This document shows positions 9,911-21,021 of a DNA stretch of 64,000 nucleotides, in pieces. Below the pieces are notes generated by a model. The model worked only from the letters and a program-made list of their open reading frames with translations, had not been told where the DNA came from and did no database searches. Numbering within the stretch: position 1 is the stretch's first letter; the number at the start of each line of letters is the position of its first letter. A program made the position numbers and the translations under genes. The stretch is from Myrica gale (lineage: Eukaryota > Streptophyta > Magnoliopsida > Fagales > Myricaceae): the NCBI GenBank assembly GCA_963930655.1, contig OZ005608.1, positions 9,672,001 to 9,736,000 on the forward strand, written 5' to 3'.

Positions 9911-10925
9911 TATGTACTTTAATTGTATAAACTAATTAATCTCACAATATCTTTTTGTTTGAAATTAAATAATATGTCATAATTAAATATTATTATATTA
10001 CTAATTATTACAAATATATATGCTCATTATAAGCATATGATAATGAGTCATATGCCTCATGCTACGCTTTACACTATTGGTTATCCAACAAATTGTAGGA
10101 CTCATATGCCTCGTGCTACGCTTAAACATGTAAAGCATCACATAAGAGCCAAAACTGATATTATCCAATACAAACAGATGAGGAAAGGGCAGTTGAACCT
10201 CCCTGTGCAGTAATCTTTAACAAACAGAAGAAGATATTGACCAACAAACATTTGTTTACGGAAATGGCAACGTTTCACTTCAAAGTTTTTTTTTTATTGT
10301 AGTATTTTTTTAATAATAATTTTGTATTTTGTATTTATATATTTTTAATAAATTATATTTTGTATGATTTTTATATTTTATTATAATACATTACATGTAC
10401 TTTTATACTTAGTATTTAGAAAATCTCATTACTTGGTAGTAATTATATGTCATGTTACTATATGATCTTTACCATAATTTGATGGTTATAGCACAATAAG
10501 ATAGTTATAACAAATTATTTGCAAACTTTTCTAAAGATGTTATCTTATTCTATAAACCACGAGCGTACATATAAAACATGTATGAAAACTAAAAAAACCA
10601 ATCCTTCTTATTGTGCTAATGAATATATCTTTGTCCTAAGTAATATATTCCTAGTAAACTGATGTGTATATATATACTTTTGTTTTATAATATCTTAATT
10701 GGTATATATATGATAGAATTCAAAACCTCCACACTTAGATATTATTCAATTCGATTGACAAACTTTATAAGTTTTAAGTTATGTACTCTAATTGCATAAA
10801 TTAATCTCACAATATATTTTTGTTTGAAAGTAAATAATATTTCGTAGTTAAATAGTATTATATTACTAATTATTTTTTTATAAGTACTAGTTATTAAAAA
10901 TATATATGCTCATTATAAGTATAAT
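9911..10925. repeat. Direct repeat pair in AT-rich DNA
   Basis: About 130 bases at 9911-10038 recur at about 10778-10925. Shared words include TTAATCTCACAATAT and AATATATATGCTCATTATAA. The DNA between them is AT-rich with no gene. A short word ACTCATATGCCTC(A/G)TGCTACG also occurs twice, near 10047 and 10101. Confidence 0.75.
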
Positions 10926-10929
10926 AAAA

Positions 10930-11829
10930 AGCATCGAAGTTTTAAAAAAACGCTGTTAATTCCCCAGCTTATAGCAGCGGTTTTACAAATGCTGGCATTT
11001 CCCCACTTTTAGCAGCATTTTTAAAAAACATTGGTGTTTCCCCACTTTTAGCAGCGGTTTTTTAGCAACGTTTTTAAAAATGTTGGTGTTTCTCGCTTTT
11101 AGCAGCGGTTTTAAAAACGCTGGCGTCTCCCTGCTTTTAGCAGCGATTTTAAAAACGCTGGCGTTTCCCGCTTTTAGCAGCGGTTTTTTAGCGGCATTTT
11201 TAAAAACGCTAGCATTTCCTGCTTTTAGCAGCAGTTTTTAGCGACGTTTTTAAAAACGCTAGCGTTTCCCCGATTTCAGCAGCGGTTTTTTAGCGGCATT
11301 TTTAAAAACGCTGGCATTTCCTCTATTTTAGTAGCGGTTTTTTAGCAACTTTTTTAAAAACGCTGGCGTTTCCCTGCTTTTAGCAGCGTTTTTAAAACGC
11401 TGTCGTTTCTCCTGATTTTCCAACAACGGTTTTTTAGCAGCGTTTTTTAAAAAATCGTTGCTATAAGCAGAGAAATTTTTAGCGTTTTTAAAAAAACGCC
11501 GCAAAAAAATCGCTGCTAAAATTCTTTTGACTTTTAACAACGGTCTTTTTAACGGCGGTCATCAAAAGCGCCGCTATAGGTGCCCTTTAGCGGGGTTTTC
11601 GCGACCGCCGTTAAAAAGATCGTTGTTAAAAACTGCGTTGTCTTTTAACGGCGGTCGAGAAAACGCCGCTAAAAGGCACCTATAACGACGCTTTAAAAAA
11701 GTCAAAAGAGTTTTAGCAGCGGTTTTTTAACGGCGTTTTAAAAAAGCGCCGCTATAGGTTCCTTTTGACGGCGTTTTTCACGACCGCCGTCAAAAGGACC
11801 GCTGTTAAAAGACGATTTTTTTTGTAGTA
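10930..11829. repeat. Right subterminal repeat array of the CACTA-like element
   Basis: About 900 bases of diverged tandem and inverted units are built on TTTTAGCAGCGGTTTTTTAG and AAAAACGCTGGCGTTTCCC. Beyond 11480 the pattern shifts to AACGGCGGTC/GACCGCCGTT pairs. The array matches the left array at 5489-5850 and ends at the TTTTGTAGTA terminus. Confidence 0.85.
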
Positions 11830-11869
11830 GACGGGTTTGGAAATGGCCGGATTAGCAGGAGGAAGGGGG

Positions 11870-13038
11870 CAGGGACGGAACTACACATGGACAACGGGGG
11901 ACAGCCGCACCCCATTGCCTGAAAATTCTTTGAATTTTATTTTCAAGTGTTAAGCCTAACTCGCCCCCAACAGCCTAGCCCGCTTCCCCAAGCCCCAACT
12001 GTGGAGGCCCGCCTCCAACAGCCCCGGCCCGTTATTTTTTTAAAAAAATTCTCAGAGGGTGAAACCATCTCACCCTTTAGTGAAAGAAACAAACAAGGGT
12101 GAGATGGTTTCACCCTTGTTTAATTTGCCCCCACCCCCCTCAATTTCTCCCTTCTCCTTGACGCCCACCCTCTCTCACTCTACTCGACTGCTCCCCACCT
12201 CCCGACGCCAGCGGCCAGCCTGTAGCCTTCGCCTCCAGCGCTGGCTTGCCTCTCCCCCTCCAACGCGGCTTAAACTTCCCTCTCTCTCTCTCTCTCTCTA
12301 CCTCTCCTCCTCCAAGTTCCAACTTTGTCTCTTTGTCTCTTTCTCTCTCTCCGGCTCTCCTCTCTCTCCAACCTCCAGGTACGCCGATGACCATAAAACA
12401 AATTGGGTTATTGTGAATTTGATTATTTTTCTATTAAAGAGATTATCAATTTGATTAGTAATTTATGAATTTGTGATTTTGGTTATGTTTATATTAAACA
12501 GATTATCAATTTGATTAGGTTAATGTTAATTTGATTTTTTTCTATTAAAGAGATTATGAATTTGACTATGTTTATATTAAATAGATTAGGAATTTGATTA
12601 TGAATTTGTGAATTTGATTATTTTTCTATTAAACAGATTATGAATTATTGATGAATTTGAGAATCTTTGATTAGGGTTTGATTAGGATTATTAATTGTTT
12701 GTAAATTTGTAATGAATTTATTTTAATTATTGATTAATAATGTGATGAATTATTGATGATATTAGATTGATGAGTTTATTAATGAATTATTGATGAATTA
12801 TTGATGAATTATGGATGATATTGTGATGAATAATTATTGATGAATTTATATAGTCCCGTAGGATTCAATTGTCATCTCTCAATATCAGCAAATAATATGT
12901 TAAGTGTATTTTAATATTTTTGGTCCTTAATTTTTGATATTTTAACTCTAAGATATTTTGTTGCATTACATAGTATTTTTCTGTCATTTTTCTTTAGGAG
13001 TTTGACCTCCTTAGATAGAATTCCTGGTTCCGCCATTG
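11870..13038. mobile_element. Possible hAT-type element
   Basis: The left end CAGGGACGGAACTA (11870) and the minus-strand right end CAATGGCGGAACCAGG (about 13036) share CA..G.CGGAAC, a common plant hAT terminus. The flanking eight bases (GAAGGGGG and GAAGCAGG) match at only six positions, so a target duplication is doubtful. Inside are a hairpin, a pyrimidine-rich tract (12120-12375) and AT-rich repeats with GATTATGAATTTG words. No coding region is credible. Confidence 0.45.
12058..12116. repeat. Perfect inverted repeat (hairpin)
   Basis: GGTGAAACCATCTCACCCTT near 12058 is repeated exactly in inverse orientation near 12097-12116, with a loop of about 20 bases. It could fold into a strong stem. 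No promoter or gene context points to a role, and it may be a small foldback element. Confidence 0.8.
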
Positions 13039-13094
13039 AAGCAGGCCCCACCCTAAAAGAAAGGTTCTACTATTTATCTTCTTCTGTGCTTATT

Positions 13095-13400
13095 CTTCAA
13101 ACAGTAAAGACAAATTTGCTACCTAGGACTTTGTTGCATAAAAACTACCACCTCACACATGCAGGTTGCAGCAGAAGTCTTGGCTACTACTGTGTTTTTG
13201 GAATTAATTACACCCATACGCTGCACGTAAATTCTTAACCGGACAAGTGTCATGGAGTTTCACTCAAGACTACTGTTCCACGTTTTTTTCTCAATGACCT
13301 GCATTATACCCACGGTACCATAACTATAAATTCCACTCCAGGGCCATAGAGGAAACACCAAATACAAACACAAGTTATAAACTTAGAGCCAAATATTTGG
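13095..13400 (+). pseudogene. Second Kunitz promoter copy without its gene
   Basis: This stretch follows the Kunitz promoter (3130-3375) base for base in long runs, including CCCACGGTACCATA, a TATAAAT box at about 13325 and ACAAACACAAGTTATAAACTT. The similarity ends where the ATG leader should continue. Instead, LINE sequence begins near 13404. The Kunitz coding part of this copy is therefore missing. Confidence 0.85.
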
Positions 13401-13403
13401 CTC

Positions 13404-14866
13404 CAAATTTCGATTGGAATCACCAAAACAGTGATACTGCTTCCTGGTTTTGGAAAGGACTCTCGAAAGTGGTTGAGTTTCTTAAATGTGTTGTTGTTAT
13501 CAAATTTCTGGTGGATTGGAGGTTCAAATTTGGCTTGATCCTTGAGTTCCTTCAGCGCTAAATTTTCTTCCCCGTCCAAGAAACCCCCATGTATTACTAG
13601 AGGCTGATTTCCATGTGGTGGAGCTAATTGATCCATTGTCTAGATGTTGGGATGAAAAAAGACTTTGATATTTATTTCGAGAAGAGGATGAGGCCTATAT
13701 TCTAAACATTCACCTTCCTGCTGAACCAAGAAGAGATTCTCTCCTATGGTTTCCCGCTGCAAAAGGTAAATTCTCTTTCAAAGCTGCCTATTCCATTCTC
13801 TCACATAATTTGCATGTCCATCCGTCCCCTGTTGCTCCCCACTAGCAGCACAGGATCTGGTCTCTTAGACTTCAAGATAGGCTGAAATTGTTGATCTGGA
13901 AAGTTGCGTGGAATATTTTTCCTTGTAAACTCAATTTGCAAATATCTCTTAATCTTGGGTATTCTGATACGTTATGTCCTCTATGTGGTGCGGACGAGGA
14001 ATCTTTGCAAGATGTAATTTTCTATTACCCATTAACTCAAATAGCTTGGCGTGAATCCCCATGGGGCTTTCAGTCGGCTAACATAAGGCATTTAAATATT
14101 CATGAATGAGTCTCTGTTATTATAGAGCCTCATATTACTCTTGCTATACCAGAAGATCAATCTCTCAATTTCATCAGGTTTGCTGCTATTTTGTGGGATG
14201 TTATCTGGTTTTCTAGAAACCAGTTGGTGCACATTGGCAAGAGGGAAGAGATTTGAACTACTATTAGTAGAATTCAAAGAATTTATGCAGAGCATTCAAA
14301 GGCGTGGATCACTACTAGGCCACCCAAGCCTACCCAATGGGTTCCGCCAAGAGAAAACATTTAGAAAATTAATTTTGATGTTGTCATCCGGAATGAGTTT
14401 TCTGTTCTTGCAGCGGTTTGCAGAAACAATGCCAATGAAATACTCTTTGCTTGGTCAAAGAGAGCCTCTCTTGGTACTTTTTTAGTGGGAGAGGCCAAAA
14501 CAGCTTTATTTGCTGTTCAGGAGGGTAGTTTTTTTTACTATCCACTCATTGAGTTTGAAAGAGATAATCTGCAAGTGTGTAATGCTCTCAGTTTGGATGA
14601 TTTTCAACCGGACTGGTCTCTCTTCTTATATTTTGGATGCTAAAGCTCTATTGTGTAATCAGTCTAGCTGGAAGGTGCATCATGTTGGTCAGGATGCTAA
14701 TCGTGTGGCCCAAAATTTGTCTGAGTGAGCGGCTAGGGAGAATGTAGTAGGAAACATTCATGTTCACTGTATTCCCCTTGATGTACTTAACGCTGACAAT
14801 CCTCCTCTCCCTCCCTGAGCTTGTTCCCTTTGTTGTTGTTTGAATGAATCTTTGCTTAGAAAAAAA
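13404..14866 (+). mobile_element. 5'-truncated L1-type LINE
   Basis: Broken frames on the plus strand give the C-terminal part of a plant L1 reverse-transcriptase protein. SWFWKGL and DEAYILNIHLP come first. A zinc-binding RT domain follows (GKFSFKAAYSILS, then KVAWNIFPCKLNLQ with CPLCG, 13765-14040). Last is a decayed RNase H-like region (14160-14750). Several stops and frameshifts interrupt it. A short A-rich tail ends near 14866. Length and polarity fit a 5'-truncated insertion. It abuts the start of the receptor-kinase duplication. Confidence 0.85.
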
Positions 14867-14867
14867 A

Positions 14868-17800
14868 ATTAATATGTATTTTTCTCCTAATTAAGCTGGC
14901 ATCTATTTCTTAAATCAACATATTTCGAATCGGAATGGGAACGAGTTAGATTTCGATCATAGTCTTATTCTAACTATAGCGTATTCACAATTAATAAAAT
15001 ATACAGAATCACTACTCTAATCATATACTAATTTGGTAACTAATCTTATATTTGTTAAAAATTAGATGAATAATTTTTAAATAACTTTATTGATACTCTT
15101 ATGTTTAAGATTTTGCATATTATATTACTATATTATCACATTAAAAAAAGTAAAACGCCGAAGTTCAATTTTTTTGCCACACGTACGCCTCAAATTATAT
15201 TGTGCCGCCCCTGGCTTAAGATCGAGATGAAGATATACATGCAAATGCAACTTCTGGTTCCTAAAAGCCACAAGCACTACCATAAATACAGTTTTAACGT
15301 ACGCCAAGAAAGTTCACGGGTTCAACGACCCTCTTCTAGGCAGCTTGTAGTTATCGAAGGCCCGGAGTTGATCTGTAATGGCGTAGGCACTACTTGATAT
15401 AAGGGAACAGGCATCTTTGTAGGAATATTCGGCATTGGACCCTCAAAATGATCAAGAAGGTGCATTGCTTGTCTTATTGATGGTCTGAGACTTCGATCTG
15501 GGTGCGCACACCACAATCCAACAATCATCAGACACTCTGCCTGCTTCTCATCGAAATCCGGATGCAATTTCTCATCAATGGCTCTACTAAGGCTTCCGCT
15601 ATCATAGAGTTTCCATATCCACTCTACCAACCCCATCTCAGAAGTATTATCCGGAGGATCAGTGGCCTTTCTTCCTGTAGCAATTTCTAAGGCAACCACC
15701 CCATAGCTATATACGTCTGACTCTTTGCTAGCTCTACCTGTGACTACATATTCTGGGGCCATATAACCAAATGTTCCAGCCACCCCTGTTGTCTGGGGAC
15801 CTAGCTCATGGTCAACGAGCCGAGCTAATCCAAAGTCTCCAAGCTTCACATTGAAACTAGAATCAAGCATAATATTGCTCGCTTTAATATCCCGATGCAC
15901 AACACACTGCTCCCATTCGTCGTGGAGATAAAGCAATGCAGAGGCTAACCCAGTAGCTACCTTGTATCTCACTGCCCAAGGAAGAGGTCTCCTCTTTCCA
16001 AAGAGGTGAAAATCAAGGCTACTATTTGGCATGAACTCATAGACAATTAAGAACTCACTTCTGTCGTGGCACCATCCTATGAGTTTAACCAGATTCCTGT
16101 GCCTCAGCCGACTAAAGATCTTCACCTCCGTTATGTACTCTTTTCTTCCCTGTCTAGAACCTTTTGCAATTTTCTTTACAGCAACTACAATATCTAAATC
16201 ACTTAGGTACCCTCTGTAGACAGCCCCAAAGCCTCCCTGACCCAATTTCCTGTCATTTGAAAAATTGTTGGTGGCTGTGGCAAGATCTTCATAAGAAAAC
16301 CTTCTTGGACCTGCTCCTCTTATAAGGTCATCATGATTTGTTGATGTTATGTTCACAGTCTCTGCTGTCGTTATAGTACTTTTCTTTCTCTTCCATGTCC
16401 ACGATATTATAAATGTTATTACTGCCCCAGTTATTAGGAAGAAAACTGCTCCAGCTATCAGAACACCGCCAGGAACTGTAACACCAACAGCAAATACCTT
16501 ATTTTCCGCATTATTTCCGTACGGGTCCTTCGTTTCCAAACTTGAATTGAACTCCCACGATCTAAGGGAATTTCGCTCTCCAAAAAGACCAGTAGCAGCT
16601 GAAAACCCAACTGTAGCCCATTGAGGCAGTAACTTAATGAGATCAATTTCATAGGAAAGACTAGTCTTCTCGCGAGTGTCGGAGGTTTTTTGGTACTTCC
16701 AAGAGACACTCAAGTTCTTAGTAGAAGCATTGTAGGTGATCCATACATCAGCAATATCTCCACTGTGTAAGCTAGCATTCCAAGGGGTGGAGGTGGCAGA
16801 AGCAAGTGAGTTGCTGTTAATCCCCACATGCTCAAACCCAGGATCCCACTCAAGGTTCACGAATGAGTCGAACTCAACTAGAACAATTTGGTCGCCATGT
16901 GAAGGTACTGTTGTGGTGTTGAATAGGCCTAGATATTTACCTGCTGAATTTGGTGGAATATTTTCAAACCCAGCTGGAGCGATGAAGAAAACTAGGCCAT
17001 CGGCATAATGGGTACTGCCTTGGGTATCGATGCTGAAAGAGAAATGTGTACTGAAGTCAGTGAACTTTCCCGCATCATTTTCCCAAAGCAGCACTTTCTC
17101 AGCATAGATGGCCCAACCAACTCGGAAACCATTAGTAGGCGAGCCGCTGATCATTTCGATGGCTCCGTATAAAGGAACTGCGTCGCCCATACATACAATA
17201 TCAGTGTCACTGGTGTAAAAGCTAGTTTTTTTGAAATAAACTGAAAAAGCAGTACTGGGAAATATTAAAAACAGGAACAAGAAGCAAATAGGTAACATGG
17301 TTTTGTTCTAGAAAGTGCTGGCTGCCACGGTTTTGGAAGGTGGAGATCTCAGATGATAAATAGAGAGTGCGGACAGGTTAAGGAGAACTTCCGAGTGGAG
17401 TTTGCTCCTGAATTTTCAGTTAATTATATCTTGCTGAAGCCAAATTAAGTTCCAGCCACCGGCTCCAAAGGTATTATATGTGTAGGAGCTTCATTGAAAA
17501 TAAAGTATAAAACAAAAGGGTACTATTAAGTGATAACCATAATTACGAGTTGTATCCAATTAAGCTTAACTAGGTAGGTGGACAATTAGACACCAAGGTT
17601 ATGACTTAATAAGCAAACAACCTCAAATGAATCTTAGCGAAAGTTCAACATTCTTTCATATGACACCTACGCTTACATTACCTTGAGTACACCAATTGTC
17701 ATCCGTCTGATTTTTTCCTTTAATTTATTTGTCTTTGCACAACTTTCATGGCTATATATATGGAAGATAGAACGTCTCCCCCAGCTAGTTTAAGTAGAAT

Positions 17801-18710
17801 TAATGGTCTGCAAATTAAAGTCTGATAATTTGATCAGGTCAAAGACAAGAAAATGATCTAGCAGCCGGCCAGAAAATGTTTCATTTAAGCTGACATCTTA
17901 CCCAGAATAAAAAAATTGTTCCCTTCTTAATTCATGTCAGTCTTCTTGTCTCGCTTAGTATAGAGCTAGCTTTTGACATGATCCTCGTTCTGCCTTCCCA
18001 AATTATGAAGATGGACGGTTTTAGGAAGATACTGCCCCTAGGAATTATTCTCCTGGCTAATTCGTACCAACATCCTAGGATTTCAATTAAAAAAGGCATC
18101 TCAGATTTTCGTGTGTTGTTTTTGGTGACTCAACAAAATGTACGTATACACTGGAAAATCTTTCAAACAGAGGCCTTTCTTTTATGGAGCTTAAGAAAGT
18201 TTCCCTTTAAATGATTGAATCCCTATAGGAGATCATTTCCTATTAGGGACTTATATGCATGTACTTTTTCTGTTATATATTTATATATACATTATGTTTG
18301 AGTTCGGGAGATTAGTACGTTAATTGAAACGCATTTTTTGATGCCATGGGGGGACAGATTAGGGTTATTCACGGTGCTTGCGCGGACGTACTAAAAGATC
18401 AATTGTGGACGTTGGAATTTAAACATTAGAAGTAGGGGGTTTCTTTCTCTTCCTCAAACTTGTCTGTTCCCGTAAAACGTTAAACAAATTTTAAACAATT
18501 TATATATATATTGAGGGAGTTCATGTTTAATTCCTAGTCAAATAAAGGGACAGATGGTCGTTCTGCATTTAATCAGGAGTATTTTATTCAGGGCCGGCTC
18601 ATACAACAACCGGCCGAGGCATATTTTTTGTTTTCTAAGCAAGTACTTCATTTCATTGAAAACAAAGATTACGACCAAATGTGGAGTTACAGTCAAAACA
18701 ACATAAACAA
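14868..18710. repeat. LecRK segmental duplication, copy 1
   Basis: Similarity to 44577-52347 covers the 3' flank, the whole receptor kinase, the 5' flank and the tail at 18386-18710 (shared GTTAAACAA/CCAATT, AGGGCCGGCTCATAC and TTCATTTCATTGAAAAC words). About 900 bases at 17480-18385 have no match in copy 2. Copy 2 in turn holds the 4.7-kb copia insertion. Confidence 0.9.
15322..17298 (-). CDS. L-type lectin-domain receptor kinase (clade IX-like)
   Basis: A single-exon 658-aa membrane receptor kinase. A signal peptide (1-18) precedes a legume-lectin domain (about 20-255) that keeps the metal-site residues Asp100, Asp144, Asn148, Asp152 and His157. A transmembrane helix lies at 276-300, followed by the basic stop KRKK. 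The Ser/Thr kinase domain (about 346-620) has the glycine loop GQGGFG (353-358), catalytic Lys375, HRD (468-470) and DFG (488-490), so it should be active. The extracellular side has several N-glycosylation sites. Family members sense damage or microbial signals at the plasma membrane; ligand unknown here. Wording is nearest to LecRK IX.1/IX.2 types. A second, transposon-cut copy lies at 49808-51662. Confidence 0.93.
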   Translation of the reverse strand: MLPICFLFLFLIFPSTAFSVYFKKTSFYTSDTDIVCMGDAVPLYGAIEMISGSPTNGFRVGWAIYAEKVLLWENDAGKFTDFSTHFSFSIDTQGSTHYADGLVFFIAPAGFENIPPNSAGKYLGLFNTTTVPSHGDQIVLVEFDSFVNLEWDPGFEHVGINSNSLASATSTPWNASLHSGDIADVWITYNASTKNLSVSWKYQKTSDTREKTSLSYEIDLIKLLPQWATVGFSAATGLFGERNSLRSWEFNSSLETKDPYGNNAENKVFAVGVTVPGGVLIAGAVFFLITGAVITFIISWTWKRKKSTITTAETVNITSTNHDDLIRGAGPRRFSYEDLATATNNFSNDRKLGQGGFGAVYRGYLSDLDIVVAVKKIAKGSRQGRKEYITEVKIFSRLRHRNLVKLIGWCHDRSEFLIVYEFMPNSSLDFHLFGKRRPLPWAVRYKVATGLASALLYLHDEWEQCVVHRDIKASNIMLDSSFNVKLGDFGLARLVDHELGPQTTGVAGTFGYMAPEYVVTGRASKESDVYSYGVVALEIATGRKATDPPDNTSEMGLVEWIWKLYDSGSLSRAIDEKLHPDFDEKQAECLMIVGLWCAHPDRSLRPSIRQAMHLLDHFEGPMPNIPTKMPVPLYQVVPTPLQINSGPSITTSCLEEGR

Positions 18711-20065
18711 CTCAAGAAGCACTAGTGGGGGTCCTTAATTTTCTTGCGCGTCCAGTGAATGTGGGGGATGGGAAATTTGGTACATTGATCCGATTGAATC
18801 CAATATATATATCCGCCACAAATTTGGCGAGACTAAGGCTTCCAAAAAGTCAAGGCCGGCCCATACTAATGTAACAATTAGATGCGGACTGCATCGTCCA
18901 AACCACGGACACCTGAAAGCTTTCGTAGGCAAAATACGATTTACTCACAATTTTCAGGTGTTTAATCGAACAGGCCGTTTTTGGTATTTCACCTGTTTCT
19001 GCTTCTTTTTTCATTTGTTCTCCAATACGAAATCCTTCCTAATCTTATCAATCAGAGTGCCTATTTTCTATGACAAGTATATACATGCTTATTTCATTTA
19101 GAAAGTAAATGAAGTCAATTGCTCGTATGTATCCATAGGAAGTCAAAATATGGAGTAAAAAATTAAGCCAATTGGTTAATTTACGAATGAGAATCCATTA
19201 TATGAAGTCAAAGTTTGGAAGAAGGCAAATTTGATGCCACAAGTATTTTGCATAGAACTGTTTAAATTGTAGGTTTGATGTGTGACTTAGACATGTTTAG
19301 AAGTCGGGCCCTACTGAACGAAAACAATACATTTGAACGATGCAAAATTCTTCCTTCAAATGTAAATGTCTTTGCAAAAAAAAAATAGCAATATCGTTCA
19401 AACCTAACTTTTACAACTTTCGAACATTGCAAAAAAAAAACACGAAGAACAATGATCCAAAAATACCAAATCAACCCCAAAAACATGTTTTTTATTCTTA
19501 AAGCATGCATTCAAAACCCCTAAACACGTAGAAAACTACTTATGAGCATTTAAACATCAATTTCGTCTACAAATTTAACCCATAACAATAAGAAATCTAT
19601 ACCCAAAAAACTAACAATTCCATTTATTAAATTCATAAAACTCACCTCCAAGCACTAGTAAGCTCCATCCTTGAGTATTTTCCCACAACAAGTTAAATAA
19701 TGTAAGAAACGGTATAAAAATAAAATTGGGTGATTTTTTTGGTGTTTTGAGAGGTTTGGGGGAAAATTGGGGCTCACGGCCTTATGTGCGATATTTTTGT
19801 TTCGCGCGCCTGTTCGAACATTCTTGATTTAAGTTAGAACAGTAAGAGCAAAAAAAAAAAAAGGAAGGAAAATATTTCATGCATGAAAGCACCGTTCAAA
19901 CGGAATTTTCATATATTTGAACCTATATTTTTTAGATGAACGACATCATTAATTGCTAAACACACATTCTAACGTTCATTTGTACAACGTTCGAACGGTT
20001 ATTTATATCGAAACATCGTCGTTTATTATGTTTTAATGTTCGAACTTACATGTCTTGTTTGAACA
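17299..20065. other. Intergenic DNA, no gene recognised
   Basis: This holds the 5' flank of the receptor kinase and the unmatched 17480-18385 stretch. Beyond the duplication tail is AT-rich DNA with scattered TTCGAAC palindromes (about 19803, 19995 and 20040) like those near 585. Short open frames show no family features. Confidence 0.5.
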
Positions 20066-20495
20066 GTTTTCTCCAAAACATAAAAACAATATGATATGTA
20101 TGTAAATTATAAGCACAATTTTATTAATTATAGATGTATCATAGCACATGTATACGAGTATGAAAATCTTATTAGTACTTAATGATGTGTAAGTATCATA
20201 AACACAATGTTATTATCTATATAAGTATGATAGTATATGTATGAGTATGAAAATTCTAGTATTACCTGTCTCGTTGGAACGATTTTCTCCAAAACATAAA
20301 AATAATATGATATGTAATTAAATTATTAACCCTTTTTTTTAACTATAGATCTATCATAGCACAAGTACATGAGTATGAGAATCGTATTAGTACTTAATGA
20401 TGTGTAAGTATCATAAACACAATGTTATTATCTATGTAAGTATGACAGTATATGTATGAGAGTATGAAAATTCTAGTAGTACTTAATGTTGTGTA
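20060..20495. repeat. Two-unit tandem repeat, about 215 bp each
   Basis: Two head-to-tail copies share TTCTCCAAAACATAAAAA, TACTTAATGATGTGTAAGTA and TCATAAACACAATGTTATTA. The second starts near 20285. A third partial copy of the TACTTAATG(A/T)TGTGTA word lies at about 20478. It is non-coding and just outside the CACTA terminus at 20532. Confidence 0.85.
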
Positions 20496-21021
20496 CATAA
20501 TTACAAACACATGTAACTATTATAGCGCATGCACTACAAGAAATGTTGGCTCTAACGATGGGATTATGCGTATGAAAGATAAGGTAAAATGATATGTTGT
20601 CTCTAACGATGACAGTACATCATACATTTACAGTTGTTTCGGCTATATTTCTTGTTCAATGTACTATAGAAATTCACTCACCTTATCTTTGACTTTTTGA
20701 TAGAATAAACTTATTAAATGCTGAACATTCCAAAATATGTATCATCTTCAACAACACACTTACACCTTTTCATTCTCCAAAGCTATTTCTCTTCTTCACT
20801 TTTTACACACATTCAAGTGTCGGACTCCTATTTATAAGCAGGATAGGTCAATGGCAAAATAAATTTTCTTCCTTTCGTTTAAGTCGGTATAGCTTCATGT
20901 AGAGAGTTCTTTCTTTGCCAACATATCCATATTTTTCCGTCATGTCAAGAATTTTCCATACTTTTCCGAATTCTCTTGGCTGTCCCAGAATTATCTAGAG
21001 AGAAATAGGTGCTAATTTAAC

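Larger units (their letters stand above)
5489..11829. mobile_element. CACTA-like element carrying captured gene fragments
   Basis: The left end starts TTCTACAAAAAAAA near 5487. The right end, read on the minus strand from about 11829, is TACTACAAAAAAAA. Both resemble the CACTACAA terminus of CACTA/EnSpm elements. Next to each end lie dense subterminal arrays of short direct and inverted repeats (AGCAGCGGTTTT, AACGCTGGCGTTTCCC), a known CACTA feature. No transposase frame is seen. The interior holds minus-strand fragments of SNI1, NRAMP, a UTP13-like WD40 gene and one unidentified exon, all with introns. It splits the second Kunitz promoter copy. No 3-bp target duplication could be confirmed. 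Confidence 0.75.

Noticed and set aside
12059-12454. 131-codon plus frame and its 84-codon minus shadow
   Set aside because: Pro/Ser/Leu-rich translation of a pyrimidine-rich tract; low complexity, no homology recognised.
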